DNA of 64,000 nucleotides from Pedobacter sp. MC2016-24 (GTDB lineage: Bacteria; Bacteroidota; Bacteroidia; Sphingobacteriales; Sphingobacteriaceae): contig NZ_JADFBX010000001.1 of NCBI RefSeq assembly GCF_015223055.1, forward strand, positions 558,001 through 622,000, given 5' to 3'. The notes beneath the pieces were generated by a model. That model was given only the letters and a program-made list of their open reading frames with translations, ran no database searches and was not told the DNA's origin. Position numbers and translations under genes: made by a program. This document shows, in pieces, positions 36,428-43,735 of the stretch (within the stretch, counting starts at the first letter, position 1; every line of letters begins with the position of its first letter).

Positions 36428-36474
36428 ATAGGAGATTTTGGCCAACGTGCGCCGAAATCTCCTATTTTTGTTTT
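36428..36474 (+). terminator. Intrinsic terminator between queA and ispD
   Basis: An 11-bp stem (36428-36438 with 36455-36465) with further GGC/GCC pairing inside is followed by T5, G and T4. The T-tract runs up to the ispD ATG at 36475, so any ispD promoter must lie within or upstream of the hairpin, or the gene is read by leakage from queA. Confidence 0.85.
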
Positions 36475-37185
36475 ATGAAATATTACGCCTTGATAGTTGC
36501 AGGGGGCTCAGGCAACCGGATGCAAAGTGAAGTCGCCAAACAGTTTTTGCGACTGAGTGGTAAACCCGTACTCATGCATACATTGGAGGCATTCTACGCT
36601 TGCCCGCTAAATCCAGAGTTATTAGTCGTATTGAATATCCACCAACATGGTTACTGGGAAGAATTATGTGGCCTCCACCATTTTCACATTCCACACCAGC
36701 TGATTAAAGGAGGAACAGAACGTTTTCATTCAGTAAAAAATGGCTTAAAGGCCATCAAAGGAAAAGGGATCGTAGCCATTCATGACGCAGTAAGGCCACT
36801 TGTTTCGCCGGAACTAATCATGAGGTCATTTCATGTTGCTGAAGAAAAAGGAAATTGTATCCCGGGCGTAAAGCCAACCGATTCCATCAGGAGCATTTTG
36901 GCGGACGGTAAAACCGTGGCATTAAATAGAAATGAGCTTGCGTTAATACAAACGCCCCAAACTTTCCATATAGATCAATTGAGAAAAGCCTATCAGGAGC
37001 CCTTTAGGAACGATTTTACAGATGATGCCTCGGTAGTACAGTATGCAGGAATGGACATTCATATGATTGAGGGGGACCGAGATAACTTGAAATTAACGTA
37101 TCCTGAAGACATGGATATTGCTGCTTTATTGATAAAAAAAAGAGGTCTATTTAACAAGCCTGAGCCTGCAAATAGACCTTTATAA
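36475..37185 (+). CDS. ispD: 2-C-methyl-D-erythritol 4-phosphate cytidylyltransferase
   Basis: A 236-residue enzyme of the MEP isoprenoid pathway that couples MEP with CTP. Nucleotide-binding motif VAGGSGNRM (about residues 9-17) with the downstream KQF, AIHDAVRPLV (about 102-111), QTPQTF and DDASVV are all present. The last 15 codons (GLFNKPEPANRPL) are an unusual tail whose DNA forms a hairpin used as a terminator for the opposite-strand gene. No ispF is adjacent. The start codon directly follows the queA terminator T-tract. Confidence 0.96.
   Translation: MKYYALIVAGGSGNRMQSEVAKQFLRLSGKPVLMHTLEAFYACPLNPELLVVLNIHQHGYWEELCGLHHFHIPHQLIKGGTERFHSVKNGLKAIKGKGIVAIHDAVRPLVSPELIMRSFHVAEEKGNCIPGVKPTDSIRSILADGKTVALNRNELALIQTPQTFHIDQLRKAYQEPFRNDFTDDASVVQYAGMDIHMIEGDRDNLKLTYPEDMDIAALLIKKRGLFNKPEPANRPL
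37134..37183 (-). terminator. Terminator of the small membrane protein gene, inside ispD
   Basis: AGGTCTATTT (37143-37152) pairs perfectly with AAATAGACCT (37170-37179). On the minus strand the hairpin starts 10 bases after the stop codon of the 53-aa gene and is followed by C and T7 (the plus-strand A-run at 37134-37140), a classic terminator. It lies entirely in the last codons of ispD, and on the plus strand is followed only by a weak TTTAT. Confidence 0.8.
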
Positions 37186-37188
37186 GTG

Positions 37189-37350
37189 TTAAGCTGCCCT
37201 ATTAATTACTTTAAGAATGATCGCAATCACTGCAATAACCAACAAAATATGAATTAGTCCACCTACATTTGGACCGAATCCATTGAAAAAGAAACCAATG
37301 ATCCACAAGATCACGAGCACTACAGCTACTAAATACAGTAAATTTCCCAT
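37189..37350 (-). CDS. lmo0937-family small membrane protein (53 aa)
   Basis: A short gene easily missed by length cut-offs: ATG at 37350-37348, stop TAA at 37191-37189, 53 residues. The sequence MGNLLYLVAVVLVILWIIG, then FFFNGFGPNVGGLIH and ILLVIAVIAIILKVI-NRAA, is two hydrophobic helices joined by a Gly/Asn-rich turn. This is the lmo0937/DUF5670-type pattern found widely in Bacteroidota and Firmicutes. Function is unknown; members are often stress-related. It has its own terminator inside the end of ispD. I rate the identity as strong because the pattern of Trp, Phe and GG residues is typical. Confidence 0.88.
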   Translation of the reverse strand: MGNLLYLVAVVLVILWIIGFFFNGFGPNVGGLIHILLVIAVIAIILKVINRAA

Positions 37351-37443
37351 AACGTTTATTTTTTAGATTTTTGATAAGTAATGATGTGAGATTGTGTTAA
37401 ACAATCTATGACATTTCATAAACAATCATCGTTCCAAAAACTA

Positions 37444-37471
37444 AAAAGGCTTCGTTTTCACGAAGCCTTTT
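37444..37471 (-). terminator. Intrinsic terminator of the DUF2795 gene
   Basis: AAAAGGCTTCG (37444-37454) pairs perfectly with CGAAGCCTTTT (37461-37471) around a 6-base loop. On the minus strand it lies 14 bases after the DUF2795 gene stop and ends in T5. The plus strand also shows T4. Confidence 0.85.
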
Positions 37472-37485
37472 GCTATACCTTGAGT

Positions 37486-37707
37486 TTAATACTCGTCTTC
37501 ATTAAAAAAGAAGTCATCCTTTGTAGGATAATCTGGCCAGATTTCTTCGATGGTTTCATACGGCTCACCATCATCTTCCAAAGCTTGTAGATTTTCAATT
37601 ACTTCTACAGGTGCGCCTGATCTAATGCCGTAATCAATCAGTTCATCTTTTGTTGCAGGCCATGGAGCGTCTTCCAGGTGCGATGCGAGTTCTAGTGTCC
37701 AATACAT
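37486..37707 (-). CDS. DUF2795 domain small acidic protein
   Basis: A 73-residue, strongly acidic cytoplasmic protein: MYWTLELASHLEDAPWPATKDELIDY, then RSGAPVEVIENLQALEDD and a tail EIWPDYPTKDDFFFNEDEY. The WPATKDELIDYA-type motif and the VxENLQxL helix match DUF2795, a helix-turn-helix-like small family in Bacteroidota. Function unknown. It lies 86 bp after the adenosyltransferase gene and has its own terminator. Confidence 0.85.
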   Translation of the reverse strand: MYWTLELASHLEDAPWPATKDELIDYGIRSGAPVEVIENLQALEDDGEPYETIEEIWPDYPTKDDFFFNEDEY

Positions 37708-37793
37708 ATTTCTTATACAATTAAGTTACTCTAATTTATTCCGCAAAAGTATATTAAAAAACCTGAGCAAAACAAACTTTTTTTCCACTTTTT

Positions 37794-38342
37794 TCAAAGC
37801 CTCGGAATCCATATGTTTTCCGGTGTTTTAGCATCTGAATTCAGTTTTCGTGCCAAAACAAATAAATAATCACTTAATCTATTCAAATAAATAGTCATTT
37901 TTTCGTCAACAAAGCTTTCTGAAGCCAAATGAACAGTCAAACGCTCGGCTCTGCGACAGATACACCTGGCGATATGACAATAGGAAACTACGGTGTTTCC
38001 ACCTGGAAGCACGAAATGTTTCAATTCAGGCAAGACCAGATTCATGCCATCCATCTCAGCTTCAAGTAGCGCTATGTCAGTATCGTGCAAATCCGGAATC
38101 TTCATCCGGGATTTTTCCGGATCTGCGGCAAGCGATGCTCCGATGGTAAATAACCTGTCCTGAATCTCTTTAAGCAATCGCTGGTGATGCGCATCTATGT
38201 CCTGACACATGATCAGACCGACATAAGAGTTGAGCTCGTCTACAGTCCCGTAACACTCTATACGGAGATGAAACTTTGGTACGCGTGTACCGCCGATCAA
38301 AGAGGTTAATCCTTTATCTCCTGTTTTAGTATATATCTTCAT
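37794..38342 (-). CDS. Cob(I)yrinic acid a,c-diamide adenosyltransferase, PduO type
   Basis: A 182-residue enzyme that transfers the 5'-deoxyadenosyl group of ATP to cob(I)alamin. The ATP-binding N-terminus KIYTKTGDKGLTSLIGG (residues 2-18) and the VDELNSYVGL segment are diagnostic, as is RICRRAERLTVHLA-like CRRAERLT near 128-136. It forms a trimer in the cytoplasm. No B12-dependent mutase or cobalamin importer is in the window. It begins 2 bp after the ABC ATPase stop, suggesting co-transcription. Confidence 0.94.
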   Translation of the reverse strand: MKIYTKTGDKGLTSLIGGTRVPKFHLRIECYGTVDELNSYVGLIMCQDIDAHHQRLLKEIQDRLFTIGASLAADPEKSRMKIPDLHDTDIALLEAEMDGMNLVLPELKHFVLPGGNTVVSYCHIARCICRRAERLTVHLASESFVDEKMTIYLNRLSDYLFVLARKLNSDAKTPENIWIPRL

Positions 38343-38344
38343 GT

Positions 38345-39103
38345 TTATACAATCTTTTCAAAATCGTCACCTTTATCTTTCAATCCTTTTAATCGCGGAG
38401 AAACCATTTTGATATCAGTATTTTGATAGTCCTTTTCAATCAAGCCGTCACGCATCCGGACAATGCGATGAGCATGTTGGGCAATGTCTTCCTCATGCGT
38501 GACCAGGATAATGGTATTTCCCCGGCTATGGATTTCTTCAAGCAAGCCCATAATTTCAATAGAGGTTTTGGTATCCAGATTTCCTGTGGGCTCATCGGCC
38601 AAAATAATTGAAGGATTGTTGATCAATGCACGTGCAACGGCAACACGTTGACGCTGTCCACCTGAAAGTTCATTGGGCTTATGCCCTACGCGATTTCCAA
38701 GCCCCACATTCTCCAAGGCCTTTTGGGCACGGGCATCTCTTTCTTTTTTAGTAGCTCCTGCATAAATTAAAGGCAGGGCTACATTATCTAGGGAGGTAGA
38801 ACGCGGCAACAAATTAAAGGTCTGAAACACAAAACCAATCTCAGTATTTCTCACTTCCGCAAGCTCATTTTCAGACATGTGACTTACATCAGTGCCATTC
38901 AAAATATAATTGCCTTTACTTGGGGTATCCAGACAACCCAATATATTCATTAAGGTAGATTTTCCGGAACCAGAGGGGCCCATCAAAGCGACAAATTCAC
39001 CTTTATGAATGTCAAGTGTAACTGATTTGAGCGCATGGATCACTTCCGAGCCTATGACATATTTTCTGCCTATATCTTTAATGTTAATTAGCGCTTTCTC
39101 CAT
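38345..39103 (-). CDS. ABC transporter ATP-binding protein (LolD/MacB class)
   Basis: A 252-residue ATPase with Walker [10 protein letters not shown] (about residues 42-50), Q-loop [11 protein letters not shown], signature LSGGQRQRV, Walker [13 protein letters not shown] and switch His in THEED. The [19 protein letters not shown] insert is typical of the LolD/MacB/FtsE subclass, which works with FtsX-like permeases. No permease is next to it; the MacB-like permease at 33966-35207 is a candidate partner. The C-terminal 25 residues ([20 protein letters not shown]) extend beyond the usual domain. Confidence 0.93.
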   Translation of the reverse strand: MEKALINIKDIGRKYVIGSEVIHALKSVTLDIHKGEFVALMGPSGSGKSTLMNILGCLDTPSKGNYILNGTDVSHMSENELAEVRNTEIGFVFQTFNLLPRSTSLDNVALPLIYAGATKKERDARAQKALENVGLGNRVGHKPNELSGGQRQRVAVARALINNPSIILADEPTGNLDTKTSIEIMGLLEEIHSRGNTIILVTHEEDIAQHAHRIVRMRDGLIEKDYQNTDIKMVSPRLKGLKDKGDDFEKIV

Positions 39104-39155
39104 TAGTTTTTTTTAGTTTAGATGAACTTTCGCTTACTTATGTTACAGGACAGCA

Positions 39156-39446
39156 CTATTTTTCTATGATTTTTGGAACCTCAAAAAATGCTTCATTGTG
39201 TTTTGCCGCATTTTTTAGCCCCTCCTCAGTGCTAATTTCCTGCTTTACCACATCGTCCCGCCATACATTTTCATCAATATTCATATAAATCAATGGTTCA
39301 ACACCTGTAGTATCCAGCTCATTTAACTTTTCCATAAAGGTTAAAATTTTATTCATATCACCTATCAGTGCTGGCGCATCTTCGTCAGGAACGGCAATTC
39401 TGGCTAAATTGGCAACTTTATCTATGGTTTGCTTATCTATAATCAT
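39156..39446 (-). CDS. gatC: Asp-tRNA(Asn)/Glu-tRNA(Gln) amidotransferase subunit C
   Basis: A 96-residue GatC. The family pattern is clear: DKVANLARIAVPDEDAPALIGDMNKIL, then LDTTGVEPLIY and WRDDVV, which wrap around GatA. With GatA and GatB (not in the window) it turns Glu-tRNA(Gln) into Gln-tRNA(Gln). It starts 7 bp after the acyltransferase gene and lies 52 bp before the ABC ATPase gene. Confidence 0.95.
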   Translation of the reverse strand: MIIDKQTIDKVANLARIAVPDEDAPALIGDMNKILTFMEKLNELDTTGVEPLIYMNIDENVWRDDVVKQEISTEEGLKNAAKHNEAFFEVPKIIEK

Positions 39447-39453
39447 GGCTTAA

Positions 39454-40176
39454 TCAAAGTTTACTATTTATTAGATCAAAAATACGGTCTTTTAATCGAT
39501 CTGTATCATCAATTGTCAGATCTGTTGTTAAAACTGGTTCATGTACATAAATATGGCATAGCCCCGGACTAGTTCCATAAGCAGCTCCATCATCCCACAT
39601 TCGTTTCCAAACATCCTGTATGCTGACTGGTATAATGGGAATCTGTTTTTCTATAGCCAGTCTGAACGGCCCATTTTTAAAGTCCTGCAATTTTGGCGGA
39701 TATTCATCGCTGATCTTACCCTCAGGAAAAATAATCAGTCCCATTCCATTTTCAAGATTTTCACTTGCTCTTTTGAAGGCCCTAAAAGAGGACATCTTGC
39801 TATCGCGGTTTACAGGAATATCAATCGTTTTAAAAAAAAGTTTAAGTACCGGATTTTTCAGCAGTTCATCCTTTCCCATAAAATGAAAACGCCCTTTGGC
39901 CAGGCAGCAAAAAACGATGATATCTAGCGTAGATGCATGGTTGGCACAATAAATATAAGTCTGATGATCATCCAGTGGCGCTGCGAACTTAAATTTAAAA
40001 AACACGCCAATCAGGCTTGTCCACAACAATCCGTTTATTTTGCGAAGCCTGTTTAATACACCATAACGAGCTGGTTTCCTGGAAGCCCAGTAAAAAAGAG
40101 GGTAAAATAGCGCTGAGAGCAGCAAAATTAAGCCTACTGAATAAATGCGGTGTGCGCGCTTAAAAAAAGTAATCAT
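39454..40176 (-). CDS. 1-acyl-sn-glycerol-3-phosphate acyltransferase (PlsC family)
   Basis: A 240-residue membrane-bound acyltransferase. I use the ATG at 40176 (MITFFKRAHRIYS); a TTG three codons upstream is the only longer option. An N-terminal helix (about 13-32) is followed by the catalytic NHASTLD motif (HX4D) and the substrate-binding FPEGKIS motif; PVSIQDVW is also typical. It is expected to acylate lysophosphatidate in phospholipid synthesis. First gene of the run with gatC. Confidence 0.92.
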   Translation of the reverse strand: MITFFKRAHRIYSVGLILLLSALFYPLFYWASRKPARYGVLNRLRKINGLLWTSLIGVFFKFKFAAPLDDHQTYIYCANHASTLDIIVFCCLAKGRFHFMGKDELLKNPVLKLFFKTIDIPVNRDSKMSSFRAFKRASENLENGMGLIIFPEGKISDEYPPKLQDFKNGPFRLAIEKQIPIIPVSIQDVWKRMWDDGAAYGTSPGLCHIYVHEPVLTTDLTIDDTDRLKDRIFDLINSKL

Positions 40177-40475
40177 CAAATCCAAAACTACAAAAATTAG
40201 GCAATCTGCAAATTAAAAATGCATCTTAATGTAATTTATAAAGGTTATGCCTGTATTTAAGATAAAAATGAAATATTAAGCAGGGTCAATTCCGGTTTTT
40301 TAGTAATTTCGGCCTCGGCAATTTAAATTGGTCTTTAGATCGCCCCTCAAATAACAAGAATACAAAAAATAAAAATAGCTTATCCCGATGAAAACATCAT
40401 GGGTTTATACGCACAAAGCGCTTTGATACAAACTTATAATAGCTTCATACAGATAAAAAACAAATTTATAATACA

Positions 40476-41474
40476 ATGAAAGAAACAGTAGTTAGCGGGA
40501 TCCGTCCAACAGGTAAATTACACCTTGGAAACTATTTCGGCGCAGTGGCCAATTTTGTAAAAATGCAACATGATTACAACTGCTATTTTTTCATTGCCGA
40601 TTTACACTCATTGACCACCCATCCAACACCATCTGATTTGCATGGCTATGTAAAACATATTCTGGTAGAGTACCTTGCTTGTGGAATTAATCCAGAAGAG
40701 ACGACCATTTATGTGCAATCTGATGTCCCTGAAGTTGCTGAGCTCTATTTATATCTGAACATGAATGCCTATCTGGGAGAATTGGAACGAAGCGCCTCTT
40801 TTAAAGACAAAATACGTTCCCATCCAGATAATGTAAACGCAGGGTTGCTGACCTATCCAACATTAATGGCTGCCGATATTTTGATCCATAGGGCAACAAA
40901 GGTGCCAGTTGGTAAAGATCAGGAACAACATCTTGAGATGACACGTACGTTCAGTAATCGGTTTAACAGGCTTTACAACAACGACTTCTTCCCGGAAGCA
41001 CAGGCGTACAATTTTAGCCAAAACCTGGTTAAGATACCTGGTCTGGACGGTAGTGGTAAAATGAGTAAATCAAGTGGCGATGGCAATTGCATTTATTTAT
41101 CGGACAGTCCGGAAGTTATTCGTAAAAAAATATCCAGGGCAGTAACCGATGGAGGCCCGGCTGAAGAAAACCAGGCAAAACCAGAAGCCATCCAGAACCT
41201 GTTTGATTTAATGAAAATCGTGTCTACTCCGGATACACTTACACATTTTGATGAATTGTACAGCAAAATGAGCATCCGTTACGGTGATTTCAAAAAACAA
41301 CTTGCTGAAGATATGATTGTGTTTAATACCCCAATCCGCGAAAAGATCGAAGACCTTTCGAAAGACACCGTCTATTTACGTCAGGTAGCTAAACATGGTG
41401 CCCTGAAAGCCAGGGAGAGTGCACATAAGACCATTAAGGCCGTTAGAGAAATAATCGGGTTTAAATCATTTTAA
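40476..41474 (+). CDS. trpS: Tryptophanyl-tRNA synthetase
   Basis: A 332-residue class I synthetase charging tRNA(Trp). HIGH-type motif TGKLHLGNYFGA (about residues 12-23), a GKDQEQHLEMTR segment contacting tryptophan and ATP, and the KMSKS motif at Lys195-Ser199 (GKMSKSSGD) are present. Length fits the bacterial enzyme. The 299-bp region upstream (40177-40475) is non-coding apart from a 12-codon frame with one Trp codon; I see no exact -7 box or terminator there. The kinase gene follows after 43 bp. Confidence 0.97.
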   Translation: MKETVVSGIRPTGKLHLGNYFGAVANFVKMQHDYNCYFFIADLHSLTTHPTPSDLHGYVKHILVEYLACGINPEETTIYVQSDVPEVAELYLYLNMNAYLGELERSASFKDKIRSHPDNVNAGLLTYPTLMAADILIHRATKVPVGKDQEQHLEMTRTFSNRFNRLYNNDFFPEAQAYNFSQNLVKIPGLDGSGKMSKSSGDGNCIYLSDSPEVIRKKISRAVTDGGPAEENQAKPEAIQNLFDLMKIVSTPDTLTHFDELYSKMSIRYGDFKKQLAEDMIVFNTPIREKIEDLSKDTVYLRQVAKHGALKARESAHKTIKAVREIIGFKSF

Positions 41475-41517
41475 CATTTAGGGTAAATTAACTACCTTTC
41501 TGATCTAGAAAAAACAT

Positions 41518-42132
41518 ATGCATATAGCAATCGTTGGTAACATTGGCGCCGGAAAAACTACACTTACAGGCTTGTTGGCTAAACACTATGGTTGGGAATC
41601 CTTATATGAGGCGGTAGATAACAACCCTTATCTGGAAGATTTTTACAGCGATATGAAACGCTGGAGCTTTAACTTGCAGATCTATTTTCTAAACAGCCGT
41701 TTTCAGCAAATTGTCGACATCCAGAATTTTAACAGAAATGTAATTCAGGATAGAACCATCTATGAAGACGCCCATATTTTTGCGGATAATCTGCATGAGA
41801 TGGGATTGATGACAACAAGAGATCATCAAAACTATAAAGCCATTTTCGAAAACATTACTTCGTTCATCAAACCACCCGATCTATTGGTTTATCTGCGTGC
41901 CTCAGTGCCTACGCTTGTCAATAACATACAACGTCGTGGCCGTGAATATGAAGCCAGCATCCGTATTGACTATTTGTCTAAACTCAACGAAAAATACGAA
42001 ACATGGATTAAAGATTACGGCCTTGGAAAGTTATTGATTCTGGATAAAGATAAATTGGATTTCACAAACAATCCTGAGGATTTAGGCAGTATCATTCAAT
42101 CCATAGACGCTGAAATAAACGGCCTTTTTTAA
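41518..42132 (+). CDS. Deoxynucleoside kinase
   Basis: A 204-residue kinase of the dCK/dGK family, phosphorylating deoxynucleosides for dNTP salvage. The P-loop GNIGAGKTT is at residues 7-15, FNLQIYFLNSRF follows, then QDRTIYEDAHIF (the DRS/ERS-like catalytic and substrate-binding motif), and the LID arginines in RRGREYEASI. Whether it prefers dA, dG or dC is not decided by these motifs. Its stop overlaps the kdsB start by one base (TAATG). Confidence 0.92.
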   Translation: MHIAIVGNIGAGKTTLTGLLAKHYGWESLYEAVDNNPYLEDFYSDMKRWSFNLQIYFLNSRFQQIVDIQNFNRNVIQDRTIYEDAHIFADNLHEMGLMTTRDHQNYKAIFENITSFIKPPDLLVYLRASVPTLVNNIQRRGREYEASIRIDYLSKLNEKYETWIKDYGLGKLLILDKDKLDFTNNPEDLGSIIQSIDAEINGLF

Positions 42133-42860
42133 TGAAAGTTCTTTGTGTGATCCCGGCACGGTATGCCTCAACACGTTTTCCCGGGAAACCGTTGTTGATC
42201 ATTGAAGGCAAAACCATGATTCAAAGGGTTTACGAACAGGCTTTGAAGGCTTCAGGCCTGGACAAAGTGGTGGTAGCCACAGACGATGAACGCATAGCCC
42301 GCAGCGTTGAAGCTTTTGGAGGGAGTGTAGTAATGACCAGATCTACGCACCAAAGTGGCACAGATCGTTGTGCAGAAGTGTCGGAGTACTTCCCTGATTT
42401 CGATACCATTATCAATATCCAGGGTGACGAACCTTTTGTTGACCCGGAACAAATAGAACTTTTGATCTCATGTTTTGAAAACCCAAAGGTGAAACTGGCT
42501 ACTTTAATCAAAAAAATTAAAACTCAAGAAGAATTATTCAATTTCAATACACCGAAAGTCATAATCAATAACAATGCGCAGGCCATTTACTTCAGCAGGC
42601 AAACCATACCTTATTTAAGGAGCTTGCCATCAGAAGACTGGTTAACTGCCCATCAATATTATAAACATATTGGAATTTATGGCTACTCACGTGACACGCT
42701 ACTAAATATCACCAAACTCCCCCCCTCTAACCTGGAACTTGCTGAAAGTCTGGAACAGCTGCGCTGGGTGGAATACGGTTATGCAATCCAAACCCGCGTT
42801 ACCGAAATAGAGACCATCGCCATTGATACACCCGAAGATTTGAAAAAAATCATTAGGTAA
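42132..42860 (+). CDS. kdsB: 3-deoxy-manno-octulosonate cytidylyltransferase
   Basis: A 242-residue enzyme that activates Kdo as CMP-Kdo for lipopolysaccharide core synthesis. The N-terminal IPARYASTRFPGKPL (about residues 6-20), VVVATDDERI, the metal-site NIQGDEPFVDP and the C-terminal AIDTPEDLKKI identify it. It implies a Kdo-containing LPS. It is translationally coupled to the kinase gene upstream; a small lipoprotein gene follows 36 bp later. Confidence 0.96.
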   Translation: MKVLCVIPARYASTRFPGKPLLIIEGKTMIQRVYEQALKASGLDKVVVATDDERIARSVEAFGGSVVMTRSTHQSGTDRCAEVSEYFPDFDTIINIQGDEPFVDPEQIELLISCFENPKVKLATLIKKIKTQEELFNFNTPKVIINNNAQAIYFSRQTIPYLRSLPSEDWLTAHQYYKHIGIYGYSRDTLLNITKLPPSNLELAESLEQLRWVEYGYAIQTRVTEIETIAIDTPEDLKKIIR

Positions 42861-42896
42861 TCCTTTTAATATTTCCTTATATTGGGTATTATTAAT

Positions 42897-43427
42897 ATGA
42901 AGCATTATCTCCTTCCCATCCTAATCGTCATCGGAATTGCTACAGCGTGTAGTCATTCGAATAAATCAATAGAGAAAACTGATCCCCAGATCGTTTTAAA
43001 ACCATTTAGCGATAGCTTAAAAGCAGATACATTTAAATTGGTTTTAAATGGGGAAAAACTGCAGGAAATGAGCATGGTTTTTAGTATAACTGCACATAAC
43101 GGTCAACAGATTTATAACAAAATTTTTAAAGCGACTGATCTGATCAACAATTACAAAGCTTCTGTTGATTTGGAAAAGGAACGAACTCAGGTGTCATTCA
43201 TAAAAGATGAATTTAAACTTTTTTTTGACGAGGAGAACTTTTTAGAACCCGCGGTGACAGAAAATGAAAGTCCGGATCAATACACGCCTGACACCTTATT
43301 TTACAACGAATTGAAAAAATCCGGGTTAAACGGTTTCAAATATCGCTCAGGTAAGGAAACCAGTGTTTACATTGCCTGGTCTGAGCAAGAGAAGAAAGTA
43401 AAACCTTATTATAAGTGCTGCAACTGA
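42897..43427 (+). CDS. Small lipoprotein of unknown function
   Basis: A 176-residue predicted lipoprotein. The ATG at 42897 gives MKHYLLPILIVIGIATACSHSNKS, with a lipobox IATAC (Cys18); a TTG 15 bases upstream is in frame but less likely. The mature part is hydrophilic, with alternating beta-like segments (QIVLKPF, TFKLVLNGEKLQEMSMVFS) and an acidic stretch FLEPAVTENESPD, ending KVKPYYKCCN. I do not recognise a family. It is probably envelope-located and co-transcribed with kdsB. Confidence 0.8.
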   Translation: MKHYLLPILIVIGIATACSHSNKSIEKTDPQIVLKPFSDSLKADTFKLVLNGEKLQEMSMVFSITAHNGQQIYNKIFKATDLINNYKASVDLEKERTQVSFIKDEFKLFFDEENFLEPAVTENESPDQYTPDTLFYNELKKSGLNGFKYRSGKETSVYIAWSEQEKKVKPYYKCCN

Positions 43428-43735
43428 TTTTTTTATTCGGATATAATCTTCGAAATAACAGTCCAGAAGGCCATTATTAAGTTGAAATGCCCATACTATA
43501 TTTAGCTGTTCAAAAAAAAAGTGAAATAATATTATGATTGTTATAAATTTTGTATTATGTTTATATAATCAAACAGTAAGCAACAAAGAATATTATCATC
43601 AACCCAGCATATTCTAACCAAATATAAATTAGCAAAAGCGCCCGAATTTTTCGGGCCTTTTTTATGAAATGCACTTTTTTACCAACTAAATACTTATTAG
43701 CTTTAAACATCTCCTTGCTTGTGAACCGGTAAACT
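43428..43735. other. 308-bp non-coding gap with a terminator
   Basis: This AT-rich gap lies between the lipoprotein and the next receptor gene. It contains a terminator hairpin at 43635-43665 and a weak -7-like AAATTTTG (43545-43552) about 90 bp before it. No convincing open frame is present on either strand. It could be a long 3' UTR plus the receptor promoter, or hold a small RNA. Confidence 0.6.
43635..43666 (+). terminator. Intrinsic terminator before the receptor gene
   Basis: GCCCGAA (43641-43647), loop TTT, TTCGGGC (43651-43657), followed by C and T6; an A-run precedes the stem. It ends transcription from the left, 70 bp before the receptor start. Confidence 0.85.

Noticed and set aside
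40388..40426. 12-codon frame with one Trp codon before trpS (MKTSWVYTHKAL), a possible attenuation leader
   Set aside because: Only one Trp codon, no terminator or alternative hairpin after it; the perfect palindrome CAAAGCGCTTTG (40414-40425) at its end has no T-run.
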